A stretch of DNA of 64,000 nt, from positions 3,100,001-3,164,000 of the forward strand of contig CBDDCL010000015.1 in assembly GCA_965226245.1 (NCBI GenBank), in the 5' to 3' direction. A model generated the notes under the pieces. The model was given only the letters and a program-made list of their open reading frames with translations. It ran no database searches and was not told the origin of the DNA. Below are positions 60,583 through 64,000 of the stretch, piece after piece. Position numbers and translations under genes: made by a program. Position 1 is the stretch's first letter. Every line of letters starts with the position of its first letter. The DNA comes from CBDCYS01 sp965226245 (GTDB lineage: Bacteria > Acidobacteriota > Terriglobia > Bryobacterales > UBA6623).

Positions 60583-62112
60583 TGGACTTGCCCCCAAAAG
60601 TGAGACAACCAGTTTAGACTCAAAATCCAGTGAACGGAGGATGAGTGATGAGTTTGTCTCGACGGAAATTCACGCAAGAACAAGTTGTCGGCGGTGGAAC
60701 GGCTTGCAGCAGGGCGCCTCGGCGGCCGAGGTCAGCCGGGTCTTTGAGATCAACCCCAACCTGCTGCACCGCTGGCGGCGAGAGTTTCGCCAAGGTCCCG
60801 GCAACGCCTTTCCCGGCGAAGGGAAGCGCCGCTGGGAAGAAACGCACAGGGCGGAGCTAGAGCGCAAGGTCGGCCGCCAGACCATGGAGATCGATTTTTA
60901 AAACGGTGCTTGCAGGGCATCGAACAACAGCGGAAGCTGCAGGCCTCGACTGGAAAACCGTTGTCGGCCAACAGATCCGGCAACAAGTCCAGGAGCCGCC
61001 GCCGATGAGCGTCCAACGGATGTGTCAGCTGGCGGAGCTGCCGCGCGCCAGCTTCTACCGCTGGCAGCCTGACAAGCAAGGACCCGATCCGGACCTGGAA
61101 CTGCGCGACACCATCCAGCGCATCGCCCTGCAGTCCCCAGCTACGGACGGCCGCGCAGCACCGCCGAGTTGCGGCGCCGCGGCTGGGTCATCAATCCCAA
61201 GAAGGTGCAGCGCATTTTGCGGGAAGACAACCTGCTGTGCTTGCGGCGGCGGAAGTTCGTGCTGACCACCGGCTCGCGTCACGGGCTGACCGTCTATCCC
61301 AATCTGGCCCGTGAGATCGTCCTGAGCGGTTTGGACCAGCTCTGGGTGGCTGATATCACCTATATCCGGCTGGCCTGGGAGTTCGTTTACCTGGCGGTGA
61401 TTCTAGCTGCTTACTCGCGGCGGGTGCTCGGCTGGGCGCTGGAGGACACGCTGGAAGGGAAGCTGACGATCGCCGCGTTAGGGATGGCACTCAATCAGCG
61501 GCGGCCGGGTGCGGGGCTGGCGCATCACTCCGACCGCGGGGTGCAGTATGCCGCCAACGATTACGTCGATTTATTGCAGCAGCACGAAATCGCCAGCAGC
61601 ATGAGCCGCAAAGCCAATCCCTACGACAACGCCAAAGCGGAGTCTTTCATGAAGACGCTGAAGTACGAGGAGGTCTACCGCTCGGAGTACCGCGAGCTGG
61701 CCGAAGCGCGCGCATCGATCGGACGCTTTCTCGAGCAGGTGTACAACGAGAAGCGGCTGCATTCGGCGCTGGGCTATTGTCCGCCGGCGGAGTTCGAGCA
61801 GAAGCTGGACGCGCCGCCAGCGGATGCGGCGGCAGTGGCGGAAGGAGTTTTTTGAGGCATGGGGAAATCTTTCGATCCGATGGGCTGGGGTTGTGCGGGA
61901 GCGGGGCGCGAAGCGCACGGCTGCACGCCCCGGCCCATCGTCTCGACGAGTTTCCAGTTGGCTATTCCTTGGCGGGTTGCGCTCCCGCAGAGCCCGCCGC
62001 CGCTTCACCAGCCGGGAACCATTATGCACGAAAGGGCCGCCGCTGGCCATCAAAAACCAGCGAACGGTCAACAGTGTCTAAACTATTTGTCTCACCCCAG
62101 GGGGCAGGTCCA
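60583..62112. mobile_element. IS3-family insertion sequence in the RND remnant
   Basis: Imperfect inverted ends TGGACTTGCCCCCAAAAGTG / TGGACCTGCCCCCTGGGGTG continue as AGACAACCAGTTTAGAC / AGACAAATAGTTTAGAC. TAT lies on both sides (60580-60582 and 62113-62115), a 3-bp target duplication. Confidence 0.88.
60648..61855 (+). pseudogene. IS3-family transposase (OrfA and OrfB), frameshifted
   Basis: OrfA starts MSLSRRKFTQEQ after GGAGG. It loses frame near 60690, then reads GASAAEVSRVFEINPNLLHR, WRREFRQGPGNAFPGEGKRR and MEIDF. At TTTTTAAAA (60894) the -1 frame continues LKRCLQGIEQQRKLQA. OrfB starts MSVQRMCQLAELPRASFYRW (61005), shifts near 61140, and ends with a full DDE core: LWVADITYIR, HHSDRGVQYA, NAKAESFMKTLK. 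Several frameshifts make autonomous activity unlikely. Confidence 0.88.
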
Positions 62113-62299
62113 TATCTCGCGGCGTGACGGCGAGCGGACCAACACGATCAAGGCCTATACCCAGGCAGACGCCTTGCCGCAGGAGGTGACCAAGGTGCTG
62201 CTGGCGCAATTAGAGGAAGCTGGGTTCGCCATGCCGGCGGGCTACCACATGGAGATCGGCGGTGACGCCGAGGAAAACCAAGAAGCCACGGACAGTCCT

Positions 62300-62582
62300 G
62301 CTCGCGCTGGAAGAAGTCGAGACTTCCCTAGTTCGGTATCGGTAAAAGATCGAGGAATACAACCGGCTGGTCGAATCCCAACAGGCTAGCCGCCGCGCCG
62401 TCGAACTCTCGCGGACACTTTACGATCTCGGGTTGACCGACTTTCTCGGAGTGCTGGATACCGAACGCGTCCTCACCGGCGTGGATGACCGCGTCGCCCG
62501 CGGCGAGACCCAAGTCCTTGTGCTGGTGATCAGCCTGTTCAAAGCACTGGGCGGTGGTTGGGAGGAGTTTCCGGAGCCGTAA
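62300..62582 (+). pseudogene. Outer-membrane efflux (TolC/NodT-like) C-terminal remnant
   Basis: The frame reads LLALEEVETSLVRYR, a TAA, then KIEEYNRLVESQQASRRAVE, LYDLGLTDFLGVLDTERVLT and VLVISLFKALGGGWEE before the stop at 62580-62582. This is the conserved C-terminal helix-hairpin of TolC-family proteins. It is fused directly to the RND remnant, so the intervening operon part has been deleted. Confidence 0.8.
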
Positions 62583-62645
62583 CGGAAAGGATTTACGGCA
62601 ACAGGTGGCTTTGGAAAGGCCCCGAAGTTTTCTATTGGAGGTGAT

Positions 62646-62882
62646 GTGACCGGCCTCACTGGATTCACACGCCTGCTGAGCATCGGCCATATCTTTTGGG
62701 TTCCGATGATGTTTTGGCTGTGGAGCCGACTGGACCAAATTCCCGCCCACGATGCGTTCGGCATCTGGATTCGGGTGATGATGACAGTGAACTTCGTCTC
62801 GCTGCTGCTCGATACCGCGGAAGTTATCCGCTACATCAGAGGCGAGCGGGAGGAGACGGTCCAAGGTCTTCCCGCTAAGTGA
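62646..62882 (+). CDS. Small two-helix membrane protein of unknown function
   Basis: A 78-residue protein starting GTG, five bases after GGAGG. Helices are at about 12-28 (SIGHIFWVPMMFWLWSRL) and 39-58 (IWIRVMMTVNFVSLLLDTAE); it ends VIRYIRGEREETVQG. The frame is intact although its neighbours are decayed. Function unknown. Confidence 0.65.
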   Translation: MTGLTGFTRLLSIGHIFWVPMMFWLWSRLDQIPAHDAFGIWIRVMMTVNFVSLLLDTAEVIRYIRGEREETVQGLPAK

Positions 62883-62936
62883 TTAGGGGGCTTAACTCAA
62901 TGAGCGGTCCCGGTCACACCGAAGCCGGCGCTTTCT

Positions 62937-63335
62937 TTGGGAACGGCGATCCGCCTGTTTGTGATCTATGGCGACCTTGAGAAAGCCCTGCTAGTGGCAA
63001 AAGCCAACCACGAGAAATACTGGCCTACGGTGCCGTGGGCGCTTCACCGCGGCGGCGAGCCGCTAAACACCTATCGGGCGGAGTGGGAGCGAGCTCGGCG
63101 TGTGATCGGTCGGCCTAACCTACGATTCCATGATCTGCGACACGCGGCAGTGACGAACATGGCCGAGTCCGGGATCGAAGAACCGCGCGTGATGGAGATC
63201 GTCGGCCACAAGACTGACGCCATGATACGGCGCTACATGATTTCGGCGGATCAGTGCGTTCGCGAGGCCGGCCGGAAGCTAGAGGCGTACCACAACCGCA
63301 TCAAGCCGACAGCGGACGCGGAAACGGTGCAGTGA
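62937..63335 (+). pseudogene. C-terminal fragment of a second tyrosine recombinase
   Basis: The catalytic end is clear from about residue 45: LNTYRAEWERARRVIG, LRFHDLRHAAVTNMAES (His-x-x-Arg), VMEIVGHKTDAMIRRYMIS (His, Tyr). The core-binding domain and first catalytic Arg are absent, and the first 35 codons look unrelated. It is a different lineage from the integrase at 57663. Confidence 0.8.
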
Positions 63336-63806
63336 TGCACGTTTATACGGCTTTTGCGCACAGCTATTGCGCACAGCGACGAGACAGGGGAAAGCTAAGT
63401 GACTGAAAAGATTGGCTCCTCAGGTAGGACTCGACTCAAGGCGGTTAAATAGTTGAAATTACAAGGCTTGTCGGTTTGGACACCGCCGAAACAGGGTCAA
63501 AGTTGTTACCTAAGTGTTACCTTGGAACGTCAAGCGGGATAAAGGCTGGTCTGGTTGGACAAACCTCAGAAAGCCGGCCTGTAATTGGAACCCCTAATGG
63601 AACCCCAAGGAACTCCATAATCACCTGCATCCCCGTCCTTGTTCAAGAGCGCTCAGTTCGTCGCAGTCAAAAAAAGCTTCTCGGCAACTGGTGCCATGCC
63701 TAAAATGAAGGAGAAGAAATCGTCTTTGTTGAATCAGTCATGGCCGCTATTACCAGGCACCTGCATACCACCGACAGCGCGTTGTTTTTGGACCGCCCAG
63801 TGTCCC
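63336..63806. other. No gene seen
   Basis: Intergenic; a TTACCTAAGTGTTACCTTGG direct repeat near 63505 is the only visible structure. Confidence 0.45.
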
Positions 63807-64000
63807 CTAGCCGTGCAACAACTCCGCAAAACTCAGCTCATGCCCGTCTGGGTCTCTGATGTGGAAAAACCGCTCACCCCACGAAGCGTCGCGCGGCTCT
63901 TCAGGACTCAGCCCTGACGCGACGAGCGCCTGGTAGTGGGCATCGACATCGCTAACCCGGAAGATGACGCGCCCCCACCACGCACCCTGATGCCCGTGGG
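63807..64000 (-). CDS. VOC/glyoxalase-family protein, C-terminal part (cut by window edge)
   Basis: Reading in from the right edge on the minus strand: HGHQGAWWGRVIFRVSDVDA, YQALVASGLSPEEPRDASWG, then ERFFHIRDPDGHELSFAELL and TAG at 63807. The pattern V-x-D-V-D-A and R-D-P-D-G-H-x-L-x-F-A is that of VOC superfamily metalloproteins; the Glu of HELSFAE would be a metal ligand or its neighbour. Substrate unknown. Confidence 0.85.
   Translation of the reverse strand, partial: HGHQGAWWGRVIFRVSDVDAHYQALVASGLSPEEPRDASWGERFFHIRDPDGHELSFAELLHG

Larger units (their letters stand above)
60075..62300 (+). pseudogene. RND efflux permease remnant interrupted by IS3
   Basis: Three pieces. Piece 1 (60075-60254): LVTEELEAAIREVAEINFIE, STSRAGVSIITLELK. 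Piece 2 (60245-60582, other frame): RLKTIPEVLHTRAMLDGGEA, GLTLNEISAQLEGN, AGWIPVSALGGLSVRPAMSS. Piece 3 (62113-62300): SRRDGERTNTIKAYTQADAL, PAGYHMEIGGDAEEN. All belong to the periplasmic porter part of RND pumps. Pieces 2 and 3 join exactly when the IS3 element and one TAT are removed; pieces 1 and 2 are separated by an internal deletion. N- and C-terminal membrane parts are gone. Confidence 0.82.

Noticed and set aside
1..64000. CRISPR arrays
   Set aside because: The only regular repeats are 8-15 bp tandem units without spacers; no cas genes are seen.

Overview
The window is a GC-rich bacterial chromosome segment, most likely from an Acidobacteriota species (Solibacter/Bryobacterales-like). 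This placement is inferred from several features: a Ser/Thr kinase fused to a TolB/WD40-type beta-propeller, tandem secreted proteins of a family expanded in that phylum, a fragment of a PQQ alcohol dehydrogenase, and many short palindromic repeats between genes. A 16S gene or whole-proteome comparison would be needed to settle it.

Layout. (1) 0-9.6 kb: two paralogous secreted proteins, a membrane-anchored kinase, remnants of IS256 and IS701 elements, an NHL-repeat protein, tRNA-Ser, an intact IS1595 element, a small membrane/HTH protein, and a degraded group II intron lying directly behind a terminator. (2) 9.6-25.4 kb, minus strand: a flagellar operon read fliK-orf91-flgD-flgE-fliN-fliO-fliP-fliQ-fliR-flhB-flhA-flhF-fliA-fliM-fliN (export gate, switch, hook, sigma-28). 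(3) 25.5-39.6 kb, plus strand: flgF-flgG-flgA-flgH-flgI-flgJ, then flgM-flgN-flgK-flgL, then flaG-fliS-fliD-fliT, with an unrelated STAS-like/membrane-protein pair on the opposite strand between flgL and flaG. (4) 39.6-46.5 kb, minus strand: flgB-flgC-fliE-fliF-fliG-fliH-fliI-fliJ. (5) 46.6-64 kb: a graveyard of mobile elements and broken genes. It holds a PQQ dehydrogenase fragment, a frameshifted HTH protein, an XRE regulator cut by a 532-bp MITE-like element (two copies), IS1202-like, IS1634 and IS3 elements, two integrase remnants beside tRNA-Ala, and RND/outer-membrane efflux remnants. Apparently intact genes here include a Tat-exported aminotransferase-fold protein, a zinc-ribbon protein, and a VOC protein cut by the window edge.

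Together the flagellar genes supply almost everything for basal body, export gate, hook, hook-filament junction and cap, plus their own sigma factor/anti-sigma pair (FliA/FlgM). Flagellin, stator genes (motAB), fliL and flhG are not in the window.

The most notable observation is a homologous insert of about 210 residues in FlgK, FlgL and FliD, the three proteins at the hook-filament junction and filament tip. Other notable points are an identical 46-bp double palindrome embedded in the leader-coding parts of flgA and flgI, 8-bp tandem arrays filling several intergenic gaps of the flagellar cluster, and a mobile-element insertion that can be undone on paper to restore an XRE regulator in frame.
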